This document shows positions 46,128-54,523 of a stretch of DNA of 64,000 nt, piece by piece (position 1 is the first letter of the stretch; each line of letters opens with the position of its first letter). Source of the stretch: Legionella sp. PATHC035 (lineage in GTDB: Bacteria > Pseudomonadota > Gammaproteobacteria > Legionellales > Legionellaceae). The notes under the pieces were generated by a model. The model made no database searches, had not been told where the DNA came from, and saw only the letters and a list, made by a program, of their open reading frames with translations. Made by a program: the position numbers and the translations under genes. The stretch covers positions 1,514,501 through 1,578,500 of the forward strand of contig NZ_JAPHOT010000001.1 in assembly GCF_026191115.1 (NCBI RefSeq), written 5' to 3'.

Positions 46128-47003
46128 ATGAACGATCCAATCCTGCTTTTGGATGCCTCATTAAGAGATGGTGGGCACCGAACTAATTTCCATTTCGAAG
46201 ACATTCATTTGCAAAAAATCATTGGCCCACTCGATGATTCAGGTATTGAATATATTGAAATTGGCTATCGTCATGGGATGCCAGCTCCCGCTAATTTAGG
46301 CAGAGCAGGATTGTGTGCAAAAGATTATCTGCTTCTTTGTCGATCGTTAATCCAAAAAGCCAAAATGGTGGTTATGATTTTTCCAAATAACATCACTCAA
46401 AAAGATCTCATGGAATTGAAGGAGTGTGGTGTTGATCTATTAAGAGTCTGTATTGCTAAAAATGAATTGGCCTCAGCCTTACCTAAAATCAAAATGATAA
46501 AAAATGCGAATATGGATGTTTCGGTAAATCTGATGCATATCTCTTATTACCAAGAAAAGGAGCTTAATGACTCGATCAAACAAATCAGTGAATATAATCC
46601 AGATATCATTTATTTTGCCGATTCAAATGGCAGTTTATTACCGTCGCGTACTCAAAAAATTTATGAACCATACGTCAGTAAATACCCTTTCCCATTTGGC
46701 TTTCATGCTCATGATAATCTTGGTCTAGCTCAAGCCAATGCCTTGGCAGCCATAAATTCAGGGGTGCGTTTTATTGATGCATCGTTAGCGGGAATGGGTA
46801 AAGGCACTGGGAATCTAAAGACTGAGTTTTTTGTTGCTTATTTACATTCGATTCAATTAAAAAAATACAATTTGGAAGAGGTATTGAAGGCTGCTAATTT
46901 TGTCCGTAGTGCATTAAAGATAGGCCAAGAACCGATCGAAATGTCTGAATTTATCCGTGGCATTTCGGATCTCGCAAGCATAAGTTATCTACCTAAAAAT
47001 TAG
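46128..47003 (+). CDS. HMGL-like (DRE-TIM) aldolase-family enzyme
   Basis: 291 residues from ATG 46128 (frame open to 46095). TIM-barrel of the DRE-TIM superfamily (4-hydroxy-2-oxovalerate aldolase, isopropylmalate or homocitrate synthase). Seen: 'LLLDASLRDGGHRTNFHF' (D-x-S-L-R-D-G-G), 'IYFADSNGSLLPSR', metal ligands in 'GFHAHDNLGLAQANALAAI', and 'DASLAGMGKGTGN' (the G-x-G-x-x-x-G-N loop). It resembles the short MhpE-type aldolases. Substrate unknown. Lies between dotB and a candidate effector; it could be an island passenger or help metabolise host-derived compounds. Confidence 0.8.
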   Translation: MNDPILLLDASLRDGGHRTNFHFEDIHLQKIIGPLDDSGIEYIEIGYRHGMPAPANLGRAGLCAKDYLLLCRSLIQKAKMVVMIFPNNITQKDLMELKECGVDLLRVCIAKNELASALPKIKMIKNANMDVSVNLMHISYYQEKELNDSIKQISEYNPDIIYFADSNGSLLPSRTQKIYEPYVSKYPFPFGFHAHDNLGLAQANALAAINSGVRFIDASLAGMGKGTGNLKTEFFVAYLHSIQLKKYNLEEVLKAANFVRSALKIGQEPIEMSEFIRGISDLASISYLPKN

Positions 47004-47032
47004 GTTTGCTCCCTTTAAAGAATAAAACAAGT

Positions 47033-48376
47033 TCACGATTTGAGCGAGCTCGTAGGAGTATTTTCTGCAACTGCAGATTGCAATATATCCGAATGCTTAT
47101 GATTGGGTTTTTCCAAAAATCCTTTAGCCAGCGCTTTTAAATCGGGATCGCTTGGATTGGCTTGAATTTCTTTTTCCAACTTTTGGATCTTTTTATCTCT
47201 CATATCACCTGTAAACTCTTTATAACGTCCTTTGACTTCATCTTTAACATCTTGAGTCACTTGATCAAAGCCACCTCTGCGATTTGCTTCTTGGCACAGT
47301 AAAACGCCATGAATGTTTGCACGGGTATTTGCGACCGTACAATTATCGTATTTTTGAGGTTTTTGCTCGATAGTACTTATAGGCTCTTTACCTTGAGTGA
47401 CTTTCTGAATTTCCGCCATAACTTGTCCGTGTGATAACCCTTTATCGTGGCCGCTCATCACGTTATTTATAAAGTCAGGAGTAACATCCTTGGTGTTTAC
47501 TTCATAAATTTGCGTTCCATACTTTCCTTTTGCCCCTTCCCCTCGATTGGTGAACACTAAGTAAGTTTTATCAGGATTTCCTTCGACCGGCACAAAAGAT
47601 AACCCCATAGCATGTCCCTTACAATTAATGGGAACCGAGGTTACTTTGCCTTCTTGTACTCGATCAGAAAGTGCTTTCCCCGCTTTAGGGCTTCCTTCAG
47701 GAGTACTGTATTCAAACTTCGCTTCTTTATTTGCAAAAGCAAAGGCATCTGCAATTTGCCCAAAGTCTTTTTTAGCCGGCTCTTTTTTGCAATCTTGACT
47801 ATATTCCCTGATGGCATCAGACATCATGTGATACGCAGGGCCTACATGCGCACGCTGTGAGGAGGTTTTATCGGTGCTTTCCATGACGATACCCAACACC
47901 AGACCATATTCCTTCACTCGGTGCAATTTATCTGGACGAGATTGATACCCCCCCTCAGGAGGAGTAATCGTCTTTTGTTGAATCGCCTGTTGTCCTCGCT
48001 CGCTTTTAATTGCAATATCATATTCATCCATTGATTGAACATCATATTTTGCGCCTGAATTAAGCAAAGTTTGCGCCAGCGAGAAATCTTGGTTTTGCAA
48101 CGCTTGAGTTAATGGAGACTGTCCGCGTGCATTTTTTGCAGAATTTAAAGCAGTAGGCAGGTCTTGATAGCCACAATCTTTGGCTAGATCCGTTAATTCA
48201 GCTTTGGGATCAACTTGAAGTTTTAAAATTGAAGAAAGCATCCTTTGCACAAACAGAAATAACTCTTGGAAAAATCGATCTTCATCTATTTTCGCTTTTT
48301 GCAAACCTTTAAGTTTATCTTGAGCCATATCGCTCTGGCTCATTGGAGTACTTTTAGGAGCAGTTAGTTCTGGCAT
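47033..48376 (-). CDS. Candidate Dot/Icm effector with an ankyrin motif and possible cysteine-protease triad
   Basis: 447 residues, soluble, not recognised by name. About 82-112 form an ankyrin-like repeat ('NARGQSPLTQALQNQDFSLAQTLLNSGA'). The middle looks like a cysteine-peptidase core: H255 in 'INCKGHAMGLSFVPVEG', N277 in 'TYLVFTNRGEG', a glutamine at 338-341 and C346 in 'QKYDNCTVANTRANIHGVLL', in the H-(D/N)-Q-C order of clan CE. The last 20 residues ('AENTPTSSLKS' end) are small and polar, as in Dot/Icm substrates. Position between dotB and dotA adds support. Catalysis and secretion are inference. Confidence 0.65.
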   Translation of the reverse strand: MPELTAPKSTPMSQSDMAQDKLKGLQKAKIDEDRFFQELFLFVQRMLSSILKLQVDPKAELTDLAKDCGYQDLPTALNSAKNARGQSPLTQALQNQDFSLAQTLLNSGAKYDVQSMDEYDIAIKSERGQQAIQQKTITPPEGGYQSRPDKLHRVKEYGLVLGIVMESTDKTSSQRAHVGPAYHMMSDAIREYSQDCKKEPAKKDFGQIADAFAFANKEAKFEYSTPEGSPKAGKALSDRVQEGKVTSVPINCKGHAMGLSFVPVEGNPDKTYLVFTNRGEGAKGKYGTQIYEVNTKDVTPDFINNVMSGHDKGLSHGQVMAEIQKVTQGKEPISTIEQKPQKYDNCTVANTRANIHGVLLCQEANRRGGFDQVTQDVKDEVKGRYKEFTGDMRDKKIQKLEKEIQANPSDPDLKALAKGFLEKPNHKHSDILQSAVAENTPTSSLKS

Positions 48377-48409
48377 GATGCAAGCAACCTTACGTGTAAA
48401 TGTATCTAG

Positions 48410-48448
48410 ATTATATCACAATGCGCTTTTAAAACTTTCAACATTAAC
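48410..48448 (-). promoter_or_regulatory. Candidate effector promoter with PmrA-like box
   Basis: Minus strand: GTTAATGTT (48448-48440), matching 7 of 9 positions of the Legionella PmrA half-site cTTAATatT as I recall it, then 24 bases to TATAAT (48415-48410), about 34 bases before the ATG. The -35 itself is poor, which fits an activator-dependent promoter. Confidence 0.35.
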
Positions 48449-48476
48449 AATGAAGTAATAATCTTTTTCAGCACTA

Positions 48477-51400
48477 TTATTTAGCCACAGGCGTCTCGGC
48501 ACCACCCAAATCATTACCTCCAGACTTAGGAGAGCTAGACTTTTTTTTGCTTTCATTATCCTTATCACTACTCGGAGTCGCATTACCCTGAGCAGACACA
48601 TCGCCGCCGCCACCGGCTTTGCCCAAAAGACCTTTAGCCATACCAACACCCTTCACACCATAACCACCCAATGTCTTATCGATTTGCCCTTGTGCGGTCT
48701 GGGTTTCCTTACCGGCTTCTTGAGTCTTACCTTTTACTTCCTCACCCCATTGTGCGGTTTCTTGACCCAAGCTTTCAGGAGTACCTCCAATCCATCGCAA
48801 CACTTTATCTGGCAGATAGGATATCAGTGTAAATGCCTTTTGAATTATCACTAAGTACAAAGAGGTATAAGTTAATATGGAGAAGAAGAATGCATAAATT
48901 CCCGCCCAATCTGTATATCCACCGGTACCAGAAGGCGAGTCTGAACCACCAGTCGACCAGAATCCAGCCGCGAGATGCGCTGGATCTTGATTAGGTCGTT
49001 GTATAAATGCGATAGCCTGGTCATACCCTGCATTCAGAACCCATACGCCTACGTAAGATAATGCGATGGCAGAAATATACCCTATAATCATCATCGAAGG
49101 TCTTAGGAAGACATTAACCAGGATCATGATCGCAGCCTCACCCTTACCAAAAGCGTCATGTCCCTCAGGATGGGTCACGCCCAATGCAACAATAGGTGCG
49201 GCAACCATTGCTTCAATAACCGAGATTAACCAGCCCAGAGCACCGAAGGTAAAAATCATATACGGTAAGATGGGAATATAATAGGCGGTTGTAAAGCCTA
49301 CACTGACCATGACCCCCACCCAGGCGATCACCAGCGGCATAGCCAAAGACATCATCGCAAAGATAAAGATACCAAATACAGGGATTAACGCACTCGATAC
49401 CGCCATATTCAATAGAAGCATCCATAAGTTGCCCGCAAAATTGATGTACTCATTTCCCATATTCGCTAATGCAACAACTGGGTTTACCCCGGGTTGCGAG
49501 ATAATCTGAAGCCCTTGCTGGAAGATTGTTGCCATTCCTTGTAATGGAATCATCAGGAAGGCCATAACTACACTGTTGATAATCTGGCCAAAGATATCAA
49601 GGAACAGGTTATATACGGTCACTAAGATAATATTATAAAATATGTTTCCGAGAATTTGTCCTAAACAAATAGAGAAGAACGGTTTTACTTCACCGCAAGA
49701 AAAGTTTTGCCGTTGTAATCGATACAACGACGTATTCACGCTGAAGTTGATGCTGTTTGCAAAAGTGAGTTGCTGTACCCCTGGTTGGCCAGGAGTTTGC
49801 ATCATCAATCCATTGTTAATAAAACCATACACCGTGGATGCAGACTGCGTTTTATCACTTGTCATCGAGGATGACCAGGAAGGCTTTTTATCTGTATCGC
49901 TGGAAGTTATTAACGCTTGCACCGCTTTTAATGGAGCATTATCTTGATTAAACCAAGTACATAATGTGGTAAAATCTTTACCCTGAGCCGTCATGTTTCC
50001 AGGACCACAAGTAACACTCGTGCCATTGGTGCCAATTACAAACGGACTCGTTATCGCCTGAGGATTGAACGTACTTCCATCCAGTCCTGTGCCTGAATCG
50101 GTTTGACTTGAGTTCGCAATGGATGACGTTCCCTGAATCTCCACCAAGTTAAAAAAGTAAGCACCGGCCATAATCCAGCCTTGCATCTCGGCATTATTGA
50201 TAAAGTCTGTGGCCTTAGCATTGTCTGATGCATTGTTAATCAGGCGCGATAGATTTACCGTAGGCATCATAATGCCATTGTAGTCATTGATCGCATTGAT
50301 TAATTCATTACCATTTAACAAAGTTCCACCCATAGGAGAACCTGGCACTGGCCCCCAAATCACGCATCGATCATCTGGCGGAGTGCTGCTGCTGTAATTA
50401 TCACACACTGTTCCATCTTTTTTATAGGGTACACCGAATTGCTCCGTTGCCACTGCAGAATAAGCATCGGGGTTTGGTTTTTGATTAAATGGTATTCCTG
50501 GAGAATTAGTTATCATAGACCGAGCCACAGGTGACAAATCCGAATACATTTGCTGGATTGCAATAGCGCGAGACATCTGCGTGGCCGCAATCTCTCCAGG
50601 AGTTAACGTGTTATTTCCAACTTTCACGTTATTTCCTGCAGTGAAATAATTCATTTCAACCTGACCATCTTTGCCGATTACAGGATTACCGTTTTGATCC
50701 AGTTTAGGACTAGCACTTCCAGACAGTAGGGTGCCAAAGTTAGAATTTAGGGTGGTAATACTGTTCCATTTGATGGTGCCACAGATTCCATTAAGAAAAC
50801 TATAGGGGGAACTGGAATCAAAATTAGGCATGTCAACGCTCCAAGAGCTTCTAGTTGGAGCAGCATTTTGAACCGCAACTGCATTGACCGAGCCTAAGAA
50901 ATCTGGAACTACATTATTACAAAATTGCTGCATGCTTGATCCCTGAGCAGCGGAGTAACACGCTCCTGTTTTTTGCGCTTGGGCATCTAGCAGGGCTTGT
51001 CTTTGAGTCGTCAGTTGAGTCTGCAATCCCAGCATACATACTTGGCCCGCAAGGATATTGACGACACCACTTGCTATACCACTAATCCCTGTGGTTCCGG
51101 TATTGGTCAACTCAGAGGCCGGATTAATCTGTTGTGCCTGAATAATAACGCCACCACGGTTCAAATAGCTTAAAGCTGCATTCCATACTTTATCGGCTGC
51201 ACCAACCCCTTGCACAACAACCCACATGACAAAAATCTGCATTAAGCAATAACCAGAGGTCTTTGGGATCAATAATGCTAAACCAACAGTAGAACGAATT
51301 GGAATCCAAATAGAGGACCACTTTTGTCCGAGCATCTGCCCTTCGTGAGCCGTATTCATGGTGGCAACCAGAAGGGTATACATAATAATGATACCACCTA

Positions 51401-51617
51401 ATGCCAAAACAGCCGCGTTAAATACGGCAAACATGTTGCCCATAATTTGGCTGCCAGTACCACTTAGAACACCATCAACAACACCGAATAAATTGCCAAG
51501 AAATACTACAGAATAATCACTCGCTGGAGGAGCAAAACTTAAAGCACCACCGCTACTATCCGCTAAAACCAATCCAGGAAATAAAAGGAGGAGTAGAGTA
51601 ACTAACAACTTATTCAT
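48477..51617 (-). CDS. dotA: Dot/Icm polytopic inner-membrane protein DotA
   Basis: 1046 residues (L. pneumophila about 1048). Signal sequence 'LLVTLLLLLFPGLVLADSSGG'. N-terminal helices 'AVFNAAVLALGGIIIMYTLLVATMNTAHEGQML', a large periplasmic domain (about 170-630), then a multi-helix C-terminal region ('YNIILVTVYNLFLDIFGQIINSVVMAFLMIP') and a cytoplasmic tail rich in Gly/Ser/Lys. Essential for effector delivery. Overlaps icmV by 4 bases, so icmV-dotA is one unit. Confidence 0.96.
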   Translation of the reverse strand: MNKLLVTLLLLLFPGLVLADSSGGALSFAPPASDYSVVFLGNLFGVVDGVLSGTGSQIMGNMFAVFNAAVLALGGIIIMYTLLVATMNTAHEGQMLGQKWSSIWIPIRSTVGLALLIPKTSGYCLMQIFVMWVVVQGVGAADKVWNAALSYLNRGGVIIQAQQINPASELTNTGTTGISGIASGVVNILAGQVCMLGLQTQLTTQRQALLDAQAQKTGACYSAAQGSSMQQFCNNVVPDFLGSVNAVAVQNAAPTRSSWSVDMPNFDSSSPYSFLNGICGTIKWNSITTLNSNFGTLLSGSASPKLDQNGNPVIGKDGQVEMNYFTAGNNVKVGNNTLTPGEIAATQMSRAIAIQQMYSDLSPVARSMITNSPGIPFNQKPNPDAYSAVATEQFGVPYKKDGTVCDNYSSSTPPDDRCVIWGPVPGSPMGGTLLNGNELINAINDYNGIMMPTVNLSRLINNASDNAKATDFINNAEMQGWIMAGAYFFNLVEIQGTSSIANSSQTDSGTGLDGSTFNPQAITSPFVIGTNGTSVTCGPGNMTAQGKDFTTLCTWFNQDNAPLKAVQALITSSDTDKKPSWSSSMTSDKTQSASTVYGFINNGLMMQTPGQPGVQQLTFANSINFSVNTSLYRLQRQNFSCGEVKPFFSICLGQILGNIFYNIILVTVYNLFLDIFGQIINSVVMAFLMIPLQGMATIFQQGLQIISQPGVNPVVALANMGNEYINFAGNLWMLLLNMAVSSALIPVFGIFIFAMMSLAMPLVIAWVGVMVSVGFTTAYYIPILPYMIFTFGALGWLISVIEAMVAAPIVALGVTHPEGHDAFGKGEAAIMILVNVFLRPSMMIIGYISAIALSYVGVWVLNAGYDQAIAFIQRPNQDPAHLAAGFWSTGGSDSPSGTGGYTDWAGIYAFFFSILTYTSLYLVIIQKAFTLISYLPDKVLRWIGGTPESLGQETAQWGEEVKGKTQEAGKETQTAQGQIDKTLGGYGVKGVGMAKGLLGKAGGGGDVSAQGNATPSSDKDNESKKKSSSPKSGGNDLGGAETPVAK

Positions 51618-52066
51618 TTCTTCTCTCCCAACAACCCCTGCCTATACCACTCATTGAAAGTACACCCTAACTTACGATTTTTCATTTGAAAGTACCAAAA
51701 GTGGTAACGGAAGGCTAAAACTAGTGCAATCATAGTAACAATAATACTCACAAGAAACGCTCTTATCGAACCGTAAAAAAGCTGATAGCCAGCATATACA
51801 AAAATCAAAACAGCGGCGAATACCATAAGAATACTTAACCGAAACAATGATTTTTGTTTCGTGAGTATACTCTCTTCGCTAAGATTCAGAAGCTTCATCG
51901 CTTCACTGAATGATTCACCCTCGGTTGGTGCTTTCTGTGGCACAAATAAGCGTTTAAATCCATTTCCCAAATATAAAGTAAACGCCCTCATTCGTTCCCA
52001 ATCGAACCACCTACGGACATTAAGGATCGATGAAATTAGCTTAATTATTCTTGACCGCTTTTTCAT
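51614..52066 (-). CDS. icmV: Dot/Icm inner-membrane protein IcmV
   Basis: 150 residues (family about 151). Two adjacent membrane helices 'LFRLSILMVFAAVLIFVYAGYQLFYG' and 'AFLVSIIVTMIALVLAFRYHFWYF', then a short C-terminal 'QMKNRKLGCTFNEWYRQGLLG'. Divergent from icmW; first gene of icmV-dotA. Confidence 0.94.
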   Translation of the reverse strand: MKKRSRIIKLISSILNVRRWFDWERMRAFTLYLGNGFKRLFVPQKAPTEGESFSEAMKLLNLSEESILTKQKSLFRLSILMVFAAVLIFVYAGYQLFYGSIRAFLVSIIVTMIALVLAFRYHFWYFQMKNRKLGCTFNEWYRQGLLGEKK

Positions 52067-52070
52067 ATAT

Positions 52071-52159
52071 TTTACTTCTTTCTTTTACCTTTCATAATAT
52101 ACTATAGTAGTAAGTAATGGTTTCGTCCATCCGCTAATTATAAGTAAAGAAAGAGTAAA
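52071..52159. promoter_or_regulatory. icmV/icmW divergent control region with paired GTAAA motifs
   Basis: Toward icmW: GTAAA (52144-52148)-N6-GTAAA (52155-52159), directly before its ATG. Toward icmV (minus): GTAAA (52088-52084)-N8-GTAAA (52075-52071). GTAAA-N4to8-GTAAA is the CpxR consensus. Both motifs sit in purine-rich leaders that could instead be ribosome-binding regions (GAAAGA). Divergent promoters must lie in the 55 bases between (TATAGT/TATATT-like boxes). Confidence 0.45.
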
Positions 52160-52161
52160 AA

Positions 52162-52617
52162 ATGCCAGATCTTAGTCACGAAGCATCCGCACAATACTGG
52201 TTTGAATATATTGATCCTATGATCTATAGAGTGATTACTTTTATGGAAAGTGTGGAGGATTGGACTCTTGATGGAAATCCAGAGTTTGAGCAGGCCATGG
52301 AGCAATTAGGCAGAGAACTTGACGACATAGAAAAAATAGACATGGGGCTGTTAGCCGAAGAAGAAAAGTTTATTCGCATCGTGGGTAATATCAAATCAGG
52401 CAGAGGCCTACGTCTCCTGCAGGCAATTGATACAGTCCATCCGGGCAGTGCCTCACGAGTCTTGATCCATGCTGAAGAAACAAGTACAGGAAGTCATGAT
52501 TCAGCCGGAGTTTTTCTCAAAAGAAATATTGTATTTGAGCGTTTAAGGTTGTTGTCGCGAGTTTTTTGCCAGTACCGGCTAAAACTTGTTTTACGTGCAC
52601 TTGAAGGGGAAGAATAA
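52162..52617 (+). CDS. icmW: Dot/Icm adaptor protein IcmW
   Basis: 151 residues, the expected length. Acidic chaperone that pairs with IcmS and binds the DotL C-terminus to recruit effectors. Seen: 'MPDLSHEASAQYWFEYIDPMIYRVITFMESVEDWTLDGNPEFEQAMEQLG' start pattern (part shown by its key residues W13, W34, F43) and 'RLLSRVFCQYRLKLVLRALEGEE' end. icmX follows without a gap. Confidence 0.95.
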   Translation: MPDLSHEASAQYWFEYIDPMIYRVITFMESVEDWTLDGNPEFEQAMEQLGRELDDIEKIDMGLLAEEEKFIRIVGNIKSGRGLRLLQAIDTVHPGSASRVLIHAEETSTGSHDSAGVFLKRNIVFERLRLLSRVFCQYRLKLVLRALEGEE

Positions 52618-54156
52618 ATGAAATTATCGTCGTCCAAATTTGTATTGCTAAATCTGCTTTGTTTAACTGTTTTTTCTGCTGCAGCAGACAATACAACCAA
52701 TTTATACAATCAACAAGAAACGTCTACGAATACCCGAAAACTCGTCCAATATTTCCAAAATTTTGGTAGTTATTTGGGTTTTGATGTAACGCAACAGCCT
52801 CAAAATCCCCAAACCTACATACTCAACTACAATCTAATTAACCTACCTGTTGCACAACTGGCGCAAACCTATATGCTTTATACTTATCTAGGTGCGATTC
52901 CCGTCAATACGTTTACAAGTGGTAGTAATCAGAATAGCGGAGGCAATGAAAGTGCCGCAACCCCCTTCTCTCAGTTAGTGCCTACGAATATTCCGACTGC
53001 TTCGGCGATTAATCAGCTGGTTAATAATACATTTAATGGCTTTAATGGTTCGAGCTCTTCAGGTTCCTCTGGTCAGTCAACAGTTACAGCGAATCCATTA
53101 TTCGATCAATCAGTTCAATCGAATCAATCAGGTGGTAGTGCCCTAGGATTCACTGCGAACCCATTGTTCAATCAAATACAAGGTGGGAGTAAAGGTCAGG
53201 GATCTTTTCAACAAGAGCCAATTAGCCAAGCAGTACTCAATATTTTAGGAACACCGGATATCAGTTACTGTATGAAATATGACCAGTCCCCAACTACCAT
53301 GACTGAGAATTGCGGCTACCTGTATGGCACTTTAGTATCTGCTAATGCAATAGGAGCATACATCCCCAACGCGACTACTTTTTTTAACGGCCAATACATT
53401 TCACAATTTTTAAATCAGCTTAACAGTAACGCATTAACTGGACCATTAATGTATTCAACTGATAGTCTTGGGGTGGGTACCGGGACAAATAATGGCCTCA
53501 CCGCGCAAAATCAAGAACAACTCGCCGACAATTTTATACGTTACGTTACCGGGAGTATTGTTCCTATAAAATTACCCAAATGGTATGACTATGATCAATT
53601 GGTACAGAAGACGATTCCCAGCTCATCCAACAGCGGCGGCGCTCCTACTCCGCAGCAAGTTCAGGCGACACAAACAATTTCTAAATATCTTGCAAGCTTA
53701 CGTACTTACGCAGCTCAAAGCTCAGTAGGAATAAGTAACCTCTACTTTATTATGTCGAAAAGAATGCCTCAATCGCCCCCTCAGAATGCACAGGGAAGTC
53801 AGCAAGGTCAAAATCTGACTCCAATGAGCCAAGCCTTAAGTGAATACAATATGGCGACTTGGCGGTTATTCCCTAATGCTGGTGCGGGCGGTACCACTGG
53901 CACTGGTAGTACTGGAACTACTGGTACTGGATCAAGCGGTACTGGCCAATCAGGTGGTAGCCAATGGATAACTCAACTTAACACGGCAGCTCCTGCTACT
54001 GTAGAAAAAGAAATTGCGATCTTACTCGCTGAGATTAATTATCAACTTTATTTAGATCGTCAAATCCATGAGCGTCTTTTAATGACGAATAGCATCTTGT
54101 TGTTACAAAGCGTTCGTTCCGGCGCACCAAATGCAGATCTGAATGCAGGACAATAA
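52618..54156 (+). CDS. icmX: Dot/Icm periplasmic protein IcmX
   Basis: 512 residues, longer than L. pneumophila IcmX (about 466). Signal peptide 'LLNLLCLTVFSAAADNTTN'. Typical segments 'LNYNLINLPVAQLAQTYMLYTYLGAIPVNTF', 'SQAVLNILGTPDISYCMKYD' and the C-terminal 'INYQLYLDRQIHERLLMTNSILLLQSV'. Extra length comes from Ser/Gly/Gln/Asn-rich insertions: near residues 100-200 a duplicated T-A-N-P-L-F-[DN]-Q, and near residues 420-445 a tandem T-G-T-G-S/T-T-G tract. Start directly after the icmW stop with GGGGAAG upstream. Confidence 0.93.
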   Translation: MKLSSSKFVLLNLLCLTVFSAAADNTTNLYNQQETSTNTRKLVQYFQNFGSYLGFDVTQQPQNPQTYILNYNLINLPVAQLAQTYMLYTYLGAIPVNTFTSGSNQNSGGNESAATPFSQLVPTNIPTASAINQLVNNTFNGFNGSSSSGSSGQSTVTANPLFDQSVQSNQSGGSALGFTANPLFNQIQGGSKGQGSFQQEPISQAVLNILGTPDISYCMKYDQSPTTMTENCGYLYGTLVSANAIGAYIPNATTFFNGQYISQFLNQLNSNALTGPLMYSTDSLGVGTGTNNGLTAQNQEQLADNFIRYVTGSIVPIKLPKWYDYDQLVQKTIPSSSNSGGAPTPQQVQATQTISKYLASLRTYAAQSSVGISNLYFIMSKRMPQSPPQNAQGSQQGQNLTPMSQALSEYNMATWRLFPNAGAGGTTGTGSTGTTGTGSSGTGQSGGSQWITQLNTAAPATVEKEIAILLAEINYQLYLDRQIHERLLMTNSILLLQSVRSGAPNADLNAGQ

Positions 54157-54171
54157 CTCCCTAATATCCCT

Positions 54172-54206
54172 TCAGGGTGAAAGAGCCATTTCACCCTGAT
54201 TTATTT
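54172..54206 (+). terminator. Intrinsic terminator after icmX
   Basis: Perfect 11-bp stem TCAGGGTGAAA (54172-54182)/TTTCACCCTGA (54189-54199), 6-base loop, followed by TTTATTTT. Confidence 0.75.
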
Positions 54207-54523
54207 TAGCTCAATCATTTCATCGCCAGCCTTTGAATTTCTTATCAATTCAAAGACGACTTCGAGTCATCTCCTAAGCACTTTTAAAAAGATGGTGCAA
54301 AAAATGATGCATGTGATATGATTTCACGCATATTATAACTTTCTGTTTTTTAATAAACTTAAGGCTTGATGTTTTATAGACCTAAGTAAAACCTCTTTTT
54401 TTTCAAAGACTAAGCCAGAGCTGTCTCAGAAAATATGAGCAATTAAGCCAGAAAATTCAGGACCTAACAACAATAAGAAAAATATCAAGTCTTAATAAAA
54501 TAACTCTTAATTGACGAGCCTAT
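54207..54523. other. 317-base intergenic region upstream of the ATPase
   Basis: AT-rich, with TTTGAATTTCTTATCAATTCAAA (near 54233-54255) as an imperfect palindrome and TGTGATATGATTTCAC (near 54311), a CRP-like sequence with seven instead of six spacer bases. No clear promoter or ORF. Confidence 0.35.

Noticed and set aside
54311..54326. CRP site TGTGA...TCAC upstream of the ATPase
   Set aside because: Spacer is seven bases instead of six and no promoter could be placed next to it.
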